63,398 nucleotides of DNA from CAZEHJ01 sp964512485 (GTDB lineage: Bacteria > Bacteroidota > Rhodothermia > Rhodothermales > UBA10348), in NCBI GenBank assembly GCA_964512485.1, contig CAZEHJ010000010.1, positions 1 through 63,398 of the forward strand. The letters are read 5' to 3'. Each line of letters starts with the position of its first letter. Position 1 is the stretch's first letter. A program made the translations under genes and the position numbers. This document shows positions 24,921 to 34,319 of this stretch, in pieces. Under the pieces are notes generated by a model. The model worked only from the letters and a program-made list of their open reading frames with translations. It did no database searches and was not told the origin of the DNA.

Positions 24921-26201
24921 TCAGAAATAATAAACCAGCGACAACTGAGCGAAGCTATCATCTCTCAGAAAGTGAAACATTCCGTCAGGGGTGGTATTTC
25001 TGAACGCTCTTACCTCTGCTTCAGCTTTCATTCGCTGTGAGACTCTCCTCGATGCCTCTACAAGAACGAAATGTTCGCCTGATATCACGTCGACCACTGC
25101 ACCTGCCAGCATCTCGCTCGACTGTGCATCGTTAAAAGCGAGGCGGGCGCCGCCAAATACATCGTGCTCCAGGGAGGATAACCTGAAGCTCTGTCCTGCG
25201 AAATCGACTTCATCACGGCCGTCAAAGTGGTACTCCGCCAGACCTCCTAAATCCCAGCCAATGTTGCGGAAGTTCGAAAAGGTATACTCAAAGCCGGTTG
25301 TAGTTGCGAGGAATCGGGACAGATATCCTGAGCGGTAAATGGTTTCAGACTTGAAAATCCATTCTCCTCTAATGGCCAACAAGTCCAGTCCCAACTGTGT
25401 TATCGTTGGATAATCGAGTTCAAAAGATGCTGTAGCCGGATTGAGGCCGAACACGGGCTCTCGCGACGTCCCGTGGAAAGCGGAAACGCCCACGTCCACC
25501 ATTCCCATTGTCACAAACATCCTTGCTCCAAGATCAATACGATCCTGTCGAAATGCTTCGCCCTTTTCAGTAAGGAAGGGCGTCCGGAGACGTCCCTCCT
25601 GCCCGGGAAAGGTGCGTTCCCGAAAAAAAGGCATCACGAAGGTATCCAAAGTCGCCTGACCAAAAATCCATGACGCCTGAATCATGGGCTGACCCAGTTT
25701 ATCCTCTCCGTCTGGAGATTCGATCGCGTCGGTTTGATTGATGATATCGACGAGGTGATTGGACTCGGTGACTCCCCAGAACACCTTCGCCAATCCAGCA
25801 CGAACCTCGAAAGTGGACCCAGCATATTGCCAGTATGCTTCCCGAAAGTCAACGTGGGAGCGCCTTGAGTCGGAGGCATCCAAGCGCGCATAGGGATTCA
25901 ACAGAATCCGATGCCGTCCTACGTCGAGATACCATTCGACATCCGCCATGATTGAGGCAGCGTGATCTTCTTGACCATCATAAAGTGGTTTTGAGGGAAA
26001 TCCCCTGAACTCAAACCCCAGATCGGCCGTAAATCGGGAGTCGTCCATAATCTGTTGGAACCTGGATCCCGGGGTCTGTGCGGCGGCCTCGGTCGAGGCC
26101 GCCGCACCCACCACCAGCATAATCCCCATCAAACTCAGAATTCGGAACAGACCTGACCGCCCGTTCAAAAACGAGCTTTGGGCATTTTTGGCGATTGTCA
26201 T
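24921..26201 (-). CDS. Outer-membrane beta-barrel (porin-like, DUF1302-type) of the RND cluster
   Basis: The 426-residue protein has an N-terminal signal peptide with a long basic lead ending near EAAAQ, alternating beta-strand patterns throughout, and a terminal aromatic residue (LSLVYYF) as in BAM substrates. Similar barrels often accompany MMPL-type exporters and LolA-like proteins, as here. It comes 27 bases after the LolA-like gene, in the order exporter, LolA-like, barrel. A role in moving a hydrophobic compound or lipid across the outer membrane is inferred from this arrangement. Confidence 0.7.
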   Translation of the reverse strand: MTIAKNAQSSFLNGRSGLFRILSLMGIMLVVGAAASTEAAAQTPGSRFQQIMDDSRFTADLGFEFRGFPSKPLYDGQEDHAASIMADVEWYLDVGRHRILLNPYARLDASDSRRSHVDFREAYWQYAGSTFEVRAGLAKVFWGVTESNHLVDIINQTDAIESPDGEDKLGQPMIQASWIFGQATLDTFVMPFFRERTFPGQEGRLRTPFLTEKGEAFRQDRIDLGARMFVTMGMVDVGVSAFHGTSREPVFGLNPATASFELDYPTITQLGLDLLAIRGEWIFKSETIYRSGYLSRFLATTTGFEYTFSNFRNIGWDLGGLAEYHFDGRDEVDFAGQSFRLSSLEHDVFGGARLAFNDAQSSEMLAGAVVDVISGEHFVLVEASRRVSQRMKAEAEVRAFRNTTPDGMFHFLRDDSFAQLSLVYYF

Positions 26202-26228
26202 CGGATTTATTACTCGAGTGGGGTGTGG

Positions 26229-27041
26229 TTATTTGGCCCTGCGCAAACTCGCCTGATCGAAATCACGGTCGCTCAAGCCCTGTTGGAAGTTGTATTCCGA
26301 AAATGTGAGAGTCGTGCTTTTACCGGTCTGATGATTCTCCATCTCCATGCGAAGTGACCTCCAGTACTGACCTTCGTATTGTACATAGTCGTTCCAGGTC
26401 AGGGTTTTGAGCAAATCACCTTTGCGATCGTAAAATTCGCCTTTGATGTTTCGGTACTCCTCGGTATCGATCCAAACGATCTGCCTGGTGTACCCTGATT
26501 TTTCGTACGTCGGAATGCGTTCGATCACGAAGGTGCTCATGCCGTCCAATTCTTCCTCGCGCAGGAATCGATACGTGTATTTGTCCACTTCCTGAGAGGA
26601 AATGTCTTCATACGCGAATTCACTGCCCATAAACGGCCCGCTTTTGTTTGAGGATGAAATCCGCTTCACCCGGCCCAACGACGGCAAAAAGAGCCACTGG
26701 TCATCAGGATCGGAGACATGTGTGAATGAGAGAAATGCCGTTCCCTGCACATCGCGCGGCTCGTCGAAAACGAGAAGCGACTTGTCGCCATCTCCATCGA
26801 CTTCCAGAGTGGTGGTGCGCAGACGACGCGTAGATTGTTGCCCGTTTCGGTTCCGAAGAATCATGGAGAGTTCGGTTGACGAATCGCCCCATCCCCGATC
26901 TCTGGCATCTGCTTCGAGAGCGATTTCCAGACCTCTTTCTTCTGCCGCCGTCGATGCATCTGACTGGGCATAGGTGGTCAACGGGGCCGCAAGCAGGCAC
27001 ACTGCTGTCAGAATTGTGTTGATAAATGTTCGCTTATTCAT
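26229..27041 (-). CDS. LolA-like outer-membrane lipoprotein-sorting protein
   Basis: The 270-residue periplasmic protein has a signal peptide ending TYAQS and a half-open beta barrel pattern (MILRNRNGQQSTRRLRTT, LLVFDEPRDVQGTAFL, DQWLFLPSLGRVKRI, GSEFAYEDIS). This matches the LolA-like family linked to RND exporters; such proteins bind lipids rather than classic lipoproteins. It lies 59 bases downstream of the exporter and 27 bases upstream of the barrel. Together they look like a trans-envelope lipid or hydrophobe pathway. Confidence 0.85.
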   Translation of the reverse strand: MNKRTFINTILTAVCLLAAPLTTYAQSDASTAAEERGLEIALEADARDRGWGDSSTELSMILRNRNGQQSTRRLRTTTLEVDGDGDKSLLVFDEPRDVQGTAFLSFTHVSDPDDQWLFLPSLGRVKRISSSNKSGPFMGSEFAYEDISSQEVDKYTYRFLREEELDGMSTFVIERIPTYEKSGYTRQIVWIDTEEYRNIKGEFYDRKGDLLKTLTWNDYVQYEGQYWRSLRMEMENHQTGKSTTLTFSEYNFQQGLSDRDFDQASLRRAK

Positions 27042-27100
27042 GGCCTAAATACTTGTTGATATGTGGGTTCAAAAAACAATTTGGTTGGGTAGCTGAGCCG

Positions 27101-29497
27101 CTACCTGCCGGATACCGGGACCGAAACGGGCTCACTGCCAACCACAGCGGTGAACGTCCCTTCGCGTGAAACGACAGCTTCTTTTTCGCCATCAAACTTG
27201 ATGAGCAGTGGAGGAAGCACGAAGAAATCGATTATCAGAGCCAGTGCGATGGTAATGGCCGTCATCAATCCCATATCGGCGTTCATACCGAAAGCCGAAG
27301 TGGACAGAATGATGAATCCAGCGACAAGAATTATCGATGTCGCAATCAGGGCCCTTCCGACTGATGAAAAAGAGTAGCGCACGGCGTCTTCCGCACTGAG
27401 TCCTTGTTCCATTCGAGCGCGACGATACTTGGAAAGGAAGTGGATTGAATCATCCACCACTATGCCAAGCGTCATTCCGATGACGATCGACAATCCAAGG
27501 TTTACCGTTCCGCTGAGAAGGGCCCAGACTCCAAAAGCCACGACGGCCGGGAGTAAATTGGGAATGAAGCTGAGCATTCCCAACTTCAGACTGCGCAGCG
27601 CGACGATCATCAGCAGTGAAATCAGGATCAAAGCGAGGATGCTTCCTTGAAGCATACTGTTGATATTGACGCCAGATACATAAGAAAACATCACGGCCGG
27701 ACCTGAGCCCGCTGCGTGCATTGCTTCAGGCGTGTTTGCCACCAACCAGTCTTGTCCCTGTTCATTCAGCTCACGTACGCGAACTGCACTGACATTTTGT
27801 GTTGTTACAGAAAATCGGGTGGCGGATTTATCTACGTTGATCTGATTGTTCAGATCGAGCCCGTAAGGAAGTGACATTTCGTAGAGCAACAGATACTGGG
27901 CTGCCATCTCCCTGCTGTCCGGCAAACGATAAAACGATGGATCATCGCTATTCAGATTCTTGTTGAGCCGCTTCATGATATCCGTGATGGAGCTCACATG
28001 CACGACATCCGGTTGGGATCTGAACCACAGTGCGAAGTCCTCGACTCGTCTCAAAAAGTGGGGATCGCTTACTCCTCCGCTTTCACCGGAGGCTATCGAG
28101 AATTCGATCTGATAGATGCCGGTAAGATTCTCTGAGAGGAAGTCGGTGTCTTGCCTGAATGCAGTGGATTCATCGAAGTACTCGACAAATTGATCATCCA
28201 GAGTATTCATCGGGATGAGGGCTGCAAAAAGAAGAACGAGGGCGGTGGACGAATACAGAAGCGCAGTTTTCCTGAATATGACGAAGTTCGCCAACCGCTC
28301 CATGAGTGGGGACGAGTCCTCCGAATCGACGGATTGTTTTACCCGTACTGGCAGAATTGAAATCAAGGCTGGAAGAAACGTCACCGAGATGATGAACGCC
28401 GCAGTCACGCCGACTGCAGTCATATTGCCCAGGTGGTTAAACGGAGGCACGTCCGAAAAATTGAGGCTCAAGAAGCCGATGACTGTCGATAAGCTGGTCA
28501 GAAAGACGGGTCCAAAATTGACGCGAATACTCTCGATGATGGCTTCATGTTTTGACATCCCGGTTTTCATCTCACGAAGCATGGTCAGCAGAATGTGTAT
28601 TGAATCTGCTATTGCCAGGGTCATGATGATCGTCGGAGCCTGGGCGCTCGGAGGCGTAAGCCCAACATTGAACATGCCTCCAATCCCCATGGCAATCATG
28701 GTTGAAAGCCCGATAACCAACGTCGTTACAATGGTACCACTTACAGATCGAAGCATGAAAATCATCAGCAGGATCATTGCGGCAAACATCAGCGGCAAAA
28801 GCCGGGACATTTCGCTCATGCTGATTTCCTGAAACGCGTTGTTCAAAAGCGCGAACCCGGACAGATATATTTCTGTATCCGGGTTATCTATGACAAACTG
28901 ATCTGACAATGCACGCGCTACGGCGACAGATTCGAATACCTCTTCAGCCGTTTCTCCAGGCAACTGAAGCGTCACGTTGACTCCAGTAACATTGGCGCCG
29001 TCATTAACCAGTCGATTTTTCAGCAGAGGTTCTTCAAGAGCGATGCGTTGAACATCTGAGAAATATTCGGCGGTTCGTCCCTCGGCGTTTTCAACCAGAT
29101 CCCGTACGATGAGGTCGTCTTCCTCGGCGAACGTGTGTTGAAAATTGGTGATGGCATCTACGCGAATGGCGTAAGGAATCTTCCAGGCTTCCTCTACCAA
29201 TTCCTCTATCGCGATCAGAGTCGCCTCTTCAGCTACGACGCCACTTTTGGGCGCCACGACAAAAATGACGTTGTCATTTTTCGTGTAAACACTCTGCAGC
29301 TCTTCAAAAGCCTGCACCTGGGGGTTGTCGTCACTGAAGAATGCACGATAGTCCGTGTCGAAGAAAAGGCCTTTCGCTCCAGAGCCAAACAGGCCAGCGA
29401 TGACTAGTGAAGCTATCACAACGATCCATCGCCATCGTAACACGCCCTCGGCGAATGCGGTTACATTTTTGTCCAGTGTTGATTTTCGGGTGTTCAT
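27101..29497 (-). CDS. MMPL/RND-superfamily exporter
   Basis: The 798-residue protein has twelve helices in two sets. Each set has one helix, a large periplasmic domain, and a block of five (about residues 235-385 and 640-775). Motifs such as GMTLGIVVDDSIHFLSKYRRA and LAIADSIHILLTMLREM carry the Asp residues used for proton relay. The length and lack of an adaptor gene fit the MMPL/HpnN branch that moves lipids, rather than drug pumps of ~1000 residues. It is the first gene of the operon controlled by the TetR gene upstream. Candidate operators lie at 29535-29549 and 29603-29618. Confidence 0.88.
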   Translation of the reverse strand: MNTRKSTLDKNVTAFAEGVLRWRWIVVIASLVIAGLFGSGAKGLFFDTDYRAFFSDDNPQVQAFEELQSVYTKNDNVIFVVAPKSGVVAEEATLIAIEELVEEAWKIPYAIRVDAITNFQHTFAEEDDLIVRDLVENAEGRTAEYFSDVQRIALEEPLLKNRLVNDGANVTGVNVTLQLPGETAEEVFESVAVARALSDQFVIDNPDTEIYLSGFALLNNAFQEISMSEMSRLLPLMFAAMILLMIFMLRSVSGTIVTTLVIGLSTMIAMGIGGMFNVGLTPPSAQAPTIIMTLAIADSIHILLTMLREMKTGMSKHEAIIESIRVNFGPVFLTSLSTVIGFLSLNFSDVPPFNHLGNMTAVGVTAAFIISVTFLPALISILPVRVKQSVDSEDSSPLMERLANFVIFRKTALLYSSTALVLLFAALIPMNTLDDQFVEYFDESTAFRQDTDFLSENLTGIYQIEFSIASGESGGVSDPHFLRRVEDFALWFRSQPDVVHVSSITDIMKRLNKNLNSDDPSFYRLPDSREMAAQYLLLYEMSLPYGLDLNNQINVDKSATRFSVTTQNVSAVRVRELNEQGQDWLVANTPEAMHAAGSGPAVMFSYVSGVNINSMLQGSILALILISLLMIVALRSLKLGMLSFIPNLLPAVVAFGVWALLSGTVNLGLSIVIGMTLGIVVDDSIHFLSKYRRARMEQGLSAEDAVRYSFSSVGRALIATSIILVAGFIILSTSAFGMNADMGLMTAITIALALIIDFFVLPPLLIKFDGEKEAVVSREGTFTAVVGSEPVSVPVSGR

Positions 29498-29534
29498 TTT
29501 TCTGTTATTCGGGTGGAGACGTCTTACGACTTAT

Positions 29535-29549
29535 TGACCATTTGGTCAC
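29535..29549. promoter_or_regulatory. Candidate TetR operator in the RND promoter
   Basis: TGACCA-TT-TGGTCA is an inverted repeat 38 bases upstream of the exporter start. A close match, GACCGTTTGGTTCC, occurs upstream of the tetR-type gene at 30325-30338 (11 of 14 bases shared with GACCATTTGGTCAC). Paired sites in both promoters fit autoregulation. Confidence 0.5.
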
Positions 29550-29602
29550 TTATAAATTGCTTGTATACCTGACGGTATTTCTCTCAATGGTTCACGGAGT
29601 AG

Positions 29603-29618
29603 TTGACTGATCAGTCAA
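29603..29618. promoter_or_regulatory. Perfect 16-bp palindrome TTGACTGATCAGTCAA
   Basis: A perfect palindrome lies between the tetR-type gene's stop and the exporter start. It has the length and symmetry of a TetR/AcrR dimer site and may be a second operator for the exporter operon. Confidence 0.45.
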
Positions 29619-29649
29619 TTAGTTACAGAAAACATCAAATATTTTTTCC

Positions 29650-30270
29650 TTATTCGGGCGTGCTGCCGCGATCGGAAGGAAAAGGACGATATTCCAGTGC
29701 CGCAAGAGCAAATTCCGCAACTTGATACGGATCCTGCCCGGGTAAATTCATTTTCGACGCTGTAAGCAGCCCCGCTTTGACCGCGATCAGGTAATCAGCA
29801 AGACTTCCTGCCGTTCGGTCCTTTCTGAATTCGTCTGAATCCTGACCCCGTTCAATCAATTCGGTCAATCGATCTCTCATCGAAGACACAAATGAGGCGA
29901 TAACTTCTCTGATTTGATCATCATGGGGACCCAATTCAACGACGGTGTTCATCATGAAACATCCTTTGATCTGGTCTCCGAGTGCGCATTGCCTGAGGCT
30001 CATGTTCATGAACTGAGAAACAGCCTCCTTCGGTGATGAAGCAGTTTCCATCATCTGGCGAGCAGCGATAGAACCTTGTTCCAAATACGCTTTGAGAGAT
30101 AGCAGGAAAAGATTCCTCTTATCTCCAAATGCCTTGTAGATACTCCCTTTATGCAGATGCATGGCATCCATGAGATCAGTCATGGACGTGGCTTCATACC
30201 CCTTCAGCCAGAACACGTGCATGGCATGACCCAGGGCCTCATTGGTGTCAAATTCTCTTGGACGTCCCAT
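29650..30270 (-). CDS. TetR/AcrR-family transcriptional regulator
   Basis: The 206-residue protein begins GRPREFDTNEAL, has the TetR helix-turn-helix (about residues 25-45, ATSMTDLMDAMHLHKGSIY) and a helical ligand domain. The C-terminal Cys-containing stretch GCFMMNTVVELGPHD is usual in the subfamily. It is followed by the exporter operon on the same strand, which it most likely represses. Candidate operators are present in front of both genes. Confidence 0.9.
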   Translation of the reverse strand: MGRPREFDTNEALGHAMHVFWLKGYEATSMTDLMDAMHLHKGSIYKAFGDKRNLFLLSLKAYLEQGSIAARQMMETASSPKEAVSQFMNMSLRQCALGDQIKGCFMMNTVVELGPHDDQIREVIASFVSSMRDRLTELIERGQDSDEFRKDRTAGSLADYLIAVKAGLLTASKMNLPGQDPYQVAEFALAALEYRPFPSDRGSTPE

Positions 30271-30324
30271 GGTTAGGTTCCTGTTGTGAAAAAACTCCGA
30301 TACGCCGGCTTCTTTTCCTTTGTG

Positions 30325-30338
30325 GACCGTTTGGTTCC
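30325..30338. promoter_or_regulatory. Candidate TetR operator in front of the regulator gene
   Basis: GACCGTTTGGTTCC, 54 bases before the regulator's start, resembles the site in the exporter promoter. It is less symmetrical. The shared core is GACCrTTTGGT. Confidence 0.4.
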
Positions 30339-30401
30339 TAATTATACGATATTGTTACCGGATCGTAAAGAAATATGCTCCAGAGCGCAGAAGGCTGCGA
30401 A

Positions 30402-31355
30402 CTACAGACTTTCCAAATACCATCTGTAGGTTCGGGAAATGCCTTCTTCAAGCGAAACAGAAGGCCGCCAGCCGAGCGAAAACAGCCTGGATACATCCAC
30501 CAGTTTTCTTGGAGTACCATCTGGTTTGGATGGGTCGAATCGGATTGCGTTCTCTGTGCCGGTTACGCGCTGTATGGTGTCTGCAAGTTCAGCAATGGAA
30601 AGATCATGTCCGACTCCAGCATTCATCAGACCATCCGGCGCCGCGCGAAAGAGGTCTTCTTCGGGTGTCCGGAGGACGCAAAGAACTGCAGAAGCGAGAT
30701 CATCCACATACATGAACTCGCGTTTGGGAGTCCCGCTGCCCCAGAGTTCAACGACTGCACTTGTGCCTTTCGCCTCGTGGAATTTCCTGAGCAGCGCCGG
30801 TAGCACATGGCTGGTCTGTAGATCGAAATTGTCCCCCGGACCATACAGATTGGTTGGCATCAGCGACACAAAATCTACCCCGTGCTGCTTTCTGAGCGCC
30901 TCGCACAGTTTAACTCCAGCAATCTTGGCGATGGCGTACCACTGATTTGTCTCCTCCAATGGACCGGTCAACAGGTATTCTTCCTTCAACGGTTGTGGCG
31001 CCATCTTGGGATAAATGCACGTGCTCCCCAGAAAAATGAGGCGCTTTACACCAGCATCAAGTGCGCCTTTGAGGAGATTGGACTGAATCTCAAGGTTTTG
31101 ATAGAGGAAATCAGCCGGGTAGGTATCGTTGGCAAGGATTCCTCCCACGCGGGCAGCCGCAACAATCACGAAATCCGGTTTCTCTTCCTCATAGAACGTG
31201 CGCACTGCCTGTGTATCGAGAAGATCGAGATCTTCACGGCCACGGGTAACGATGGATCGATGCCCATTTGCCTCGAGCGCCCGAACAAGTGCTGAGCCGA
31301 CGAGGCCACGATGGCCCGCTACGTAAACTTTGTCCGACGAATTATCCAGATGCAT
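30402..31355 (-). CDS. fcl: GDP-L-fucose synthase
   Basis: This 317-residue short-chain dehydrogenase/reductase starts VYVAGHRGLVGSAL (nucleotide-binding Gly motif). It has the catalytic YxxxK in WYAIAKIAG, and the family stretches LGSTCIYPKMAPQPLKEE and NLYGPGDNFD. It converts GDP-4-keto-6-deoxy-mannose to GDP-L-fucose using NADPH. The usual partner gene gmd is not in the window. It lies 28 bases downstream of the SLC13 gene on the same strand, so it may be read from that operon, although the functions seem unrelated. A fucosidase of family GH95 is encoded at 54.9 kb. Confidence 0.92.
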   Translation of the reverse strand: MHLDNSSDKVYVAGHRGLVGSALVRALEANGHRSIVTRGREDLDLLDTQAVRTFYEEEKPDFVIVAAARVGGILANDTYPADFLYQNLEIQSNLLKGALDAGVKRLIFLGSTCIYPKMAPQPLKEEYLLTGPLEETNQWYAIAKIAGVKLCEALRKQHGVDFVSLMPTNLYGPGDNFDLQTSHVLPALLRKFHEAKGTSAVVELWGSGTPKREFMYVDDLASAVLCVLRTPEEDLFRAAPDGLMNAGVGHDLSIAELADTIQRVTGTENAIRFDPSKPDGTPRKLVDVSRLFSLGWRPSVSLEEGISRTYRWYLESL

Positions 31356-31383
31356 TCGATGATGGTTTTGGAATGGAATGGAA

Positions 31384-32871
31384 TCACTCTACCCATGATG
31401 GTACGACGCCCAACTCTACACCGAACACCCACTGAACCAGGAAATATACCATGACCGTCACGATGGCGGTGAAAACCACGTTCATCCATATACCTGTTCG
31501 GGCCATCTGGGGTATCGTCAGCAGACCGCTACCATATACAATGGCGTTCGGCGGAGTTGCCACGGGCAACATGAATGCGGCACTCGCTGCAATGGTTGCA
31601 GGAATAGCCAACAAAAATGGATTTTGACCGATCCCGAGGGCGACGGAAGCCATTACAGGCAAAAAGGCTGCGGTGGTGGCCGTGTTTGAGGTCAATTCGG
31701 TCAGGAAGATGACCAGAAGCGTCACGGAAAGGATGATCAGGATGACAGGCCAAACGCTGATGCCTGAAATAAGTCCACCTATCCATGCAGCCAGCCCGGT
31801 CGTGTTGATGGCCGAGGCAAGAGACAGCCCTCCTCCGAAGAGAACCAGGATTCCCCAGGGAAGTCGCTTCGACGTGTTCCAATCCATCAAGAAACGGTTC
31901 TCCCACGGCCCTTCCTGTTTTTCAGAGGGAAACAAAAAGAGGAGAATCGCACCCAGTATGGCAATACTGGTATCTGAAAGACCTGGGATGAACCCCGCCA
32001 ATAATGGCCGCGTCAACCAGAGCAGCACAACGAGAGAGAAAATCGAGGCAACCGCCCGCTCGTCTCTTCCAGGTGCTCCCAGGTTGGAGAGCTCGGAATC
32101 GATCAGTGCTGACATTCCCTCAATCTTGTCTTTGCCGAAGCGATATATAAATCGAGTCAATAAGAAATATGTGACGGGAAGGCCGACTATGATGATGGGA
32201 ACGCCGACGGCCATCCATTGCACAAACCCGATTTCAACGCCATAATTCTCTTCCATGAATCCCGCGACCAACGCATTGGGGACCGTTCCGATCAGCGTAC
32301 CGAGTCCCCCGATTGTGCATGCGTAAGCAATAGCCAGCATCAATGCCGGACCGAACTCGCCCAGTTCTTTCTCGGACATTTTTTCGGATGCGAGTTTGAC
32401 CAGGGAGAGGGCAATGGGCAACATCATCATGGTCGTTGCCGTGTTGGTAACCCACATGCTTAGCAACGCGCCAGCGATCATGAATCCTGCGATAATGGAA
32501 GAGGGCCTGGTGCCAACACGCTTCAGCAAATTCAGTGCGATACGCCTGTGCAGGTTACATTTTTCCATGCTCAGGGCAAGAATAAACCCTCCCATGAACA
32601 GGAAGATGAGTGGGTTTGCATAGGGAGCGGCAGCATCCCGAATCGGGGCGATCGAAAGGGCGGGAAAGAGAACTAATGGTAGCAGCGAACTTACCGGGAT
32701 GGGTATGGCTTCGCTCATCCACCATATGGCCATCCACAAGCCGATTCCGGCCGTCCACCACGCTTCCTGCGACAGGCTTTCCGGGTGCGGAACGATCAGG
32801 AAAAGCAGGAAGACGATAACTCCGGTCCAGGTCCCGACTCTTTCTCTCAGAAATCTACTCGCGTCATTCAC
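31384..32871 (-). CDS. SLC13/DASS-family sodium:anion symporter
   Basis: The 495-residue protein has about 11-12 helices and the DASS motifs: SNTATTAAFLPV in the second half, TNTATTMMMLPI in the first, and PVATPPNAIVYGSG near the end. These SNT-type loops bind sodium and a carboxylate. Substrates in the family are C4-dicarboxylates, citrate or sulfate. Its start overlaps the decarboxylase stop by 4 bases, so translation is coupled and the carried anion may belong to that pathway. Confidence 0.9.
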   Translation of the reverse strand: MNDASRFLRERVGTWTGVIVFLLFLIVPHPESLSQEAWWTAGIGLWMAIWWMSEAIPIPVSSLLPLVLFPALSIAPIRDAAAPYANPLIFLFMGGFILALSMEKCNLHRRIALNLLKRVGTRPSSIIAGFMIAGALLSMWVTNTATTMMMLPIALSLVKLASEKMSEKELGEFGPALMLAIAYACTIGGLGTLIGTVPNALVAGFMEENYGVEIGFVQWMAVGVPIIIVGLPVTYFLLTRFIYRFGKDKIEGMSALIDSELSNLGAPGRDERAVASIFSLVVLLWLTRPLLAGFIPGLSDTSIAILGAILLFLFPSEKQEGPWENRFLMDWNTSKRLPWGILVLFGGGLSLASAINTTGLAAWIGGLISGISVWPVILIILSVTLLVIFLTELTSNTATTAAFLPVMASVALGIGQNPFLLAIPATIAASAAFMLPVATPPNAIVYGSGLLTIPQMARTGIWMNVVFTAIVTVMVYFLVQWVFGVELGVVPSWVE

Positions 32872-34319
32872 TTTGAAGTTCTCCGGCTTTGTTCTCCAGC
32901 TTTGTTCACAAACAGATTCCAGGCATTTTGCACATGACGCAGCTCCGTATCCCGGGCGCCTACGACCATTCGAATGGTAAACGCCTCACCGAGCTTGGTG
33001 TGACTTGCAAACAGCTTTCCGGTCTGATTGACCGACTCCAGCAATTGCTCGGTGAACGAGTTGCCCTGCGAGTGAGCAAAACATACGGTATTCAGCTTCC
33101 GCGGGACGACCAGATTGAAATCCGGGTGCTCGCGAACCCACGTTTCAAAAGTCTCTGCCAGCCGGATATGCTCGCGCACGTGATGAGCAAGACCCTCCGC
33201 GCCGTAATGACGGAGTACGAACCATAGTTTCAGCGACCGAAAACGCCTCCCCAACGGAATCTGCCAGTCACGATAGTCGATCGCAGCTCCGCTGCCGTGT
33301 TCGCGCGTCTTGAGGTACTCAGGAAGGATGCTCAGCGCATCGATCAGAGCATGCCGATCCGAGACGTAAAAACAATTGCAATCGAAGTTGGTGAACATCC
33401 ACTTGTGGGGATTGAAACAGTAGCTCTGGGCTCCGTCCAACCCTGCATTGATCCATCGGTAATCCTCACACACCGCTGCTGTACCGGCCATGGCCGCATC
33501 CACGTGGAGCCAGATTCCGTCGCACAACTTTGCGATCTCTGGTATCGGGTCAATGGCCATCGAGGACGTGGTGCCAACGGTGGCAGACACAAAAAACGGA
33601 GTAAGTCCTTTCTCCCTGTCTTCTGCCATCAATTCGGCCAACCGGTCTACTCTCATTGCAAATCCATCGTCAGTCTCGACCAAACGAATGTTGGCGTCAC
33701 CTATTCCTGCAATCCGGGCGGCCTTTTGTACTGAACTGTGGGCCTGATCCGAGGTGTATGCCACAAGCGAACCCGACACCCCCTGCCTGTTACTGACGCC
33801 TGATGTAGCCTTCTCCCGCGCGGCCAGCATGGCGCAGAGAACGGCACTCGAAGCCGTATCCTGAATGACACCACCACCTTCTGAATTCGATAGAAACTTG
33901 TCTGGCAACCCGAGAAGACTCGCCATCCAATCGAGCACATGAGTCTCGAGCTCAGTTGCGGCAGGACTCGTCTTCCAAACCATTCCCTGAACGCCCATGC
34001 CTGCGGCCATTATTTCTCCCAGAATGGAGGGAAACGACGTGTTGCTGGGGAAATAGGCAAAGAAATTGGGTGACTGCCAGTGGGTGATCCCGGGCATAAT
34101 CACCCGATCGACATCATCCAGCATCTCGGAAAAGGGCTCCCCCGTCAGAGGAGGATCAACAGGCAACATCGTGCGAATGCCTCCAGGCTGCACATCAGGA
34201 ACGACCGGCTTGGATTCCACCCACTCATAGTAGTCAGCAATCCAGTCGATGACTTCTTTTCCGAAGCGGCGAAATTCTTCCGCACTCATGTGATAATTGG
34301 TCTTCCGGGTCATACTCAA
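32868..34319 (-). CDS. PLP-dependent aromatic amino-acid-type decarboxylase
   Basis: The 483-residue enzyme is of the group II decarboxylase family. The PLP lysine lies in NPHKWMFTNFDC, the cofactor Asp in WLHVDAAMAGTA, and the N-terminal active-site Pro/His patch in FFAYFPSNTSFPSILGE. This layout is closest to aromatic-L-amino-acid and tryptophan/tyrosine decarboxylases. The start overlaps the stop of the FAD/Fe-S oxidase gene, and its own stop overlaps the transporter start. The exact amine product cannot be read from sequence. Confidence 0.88.
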   Translation of the reverse strand: MSMTRKTNYHMSAEEFRRFGKEVIDWIADYYEWVESKPVVPDVQPGGIRTMLPVDPPLTGEPFSEMLDDVDRVIMPGITHWQSPNFFAYFPSNTSFPSILGEIMAAGMGVQGMVWKTSPAATELETHVLDWMASLLGLPDKFLSNSEGGGVIQDTASSAVLCAMLAAREKATSGVSNRQGVSGSLVAYTSDQAHSSVQKAARIAGIGDANIRLVETDDGFAMRVDRLAELMAEDREKGLTPFFVSATVGTTSSMAIDPIPEIAKLCDGIWLHVDAAMAGTAAVCEDYRWINAGLDGAQSYCFNPHKWMFTNFDCNCFYVSDRHALIDALSILPEYLKTREHGSGAAIDYRDWQIPLGRRFRSLKLWFVLRHYGAEGLAHHVREHIRLAETFETWVREHPDFNLVVPRKLNTVCFAHSQGNSFTEQLLESVNQTGKLFASHTKLGEAFTIRMVVGARDTELRHVQNAWNLFVNKAGEQSRRTSK

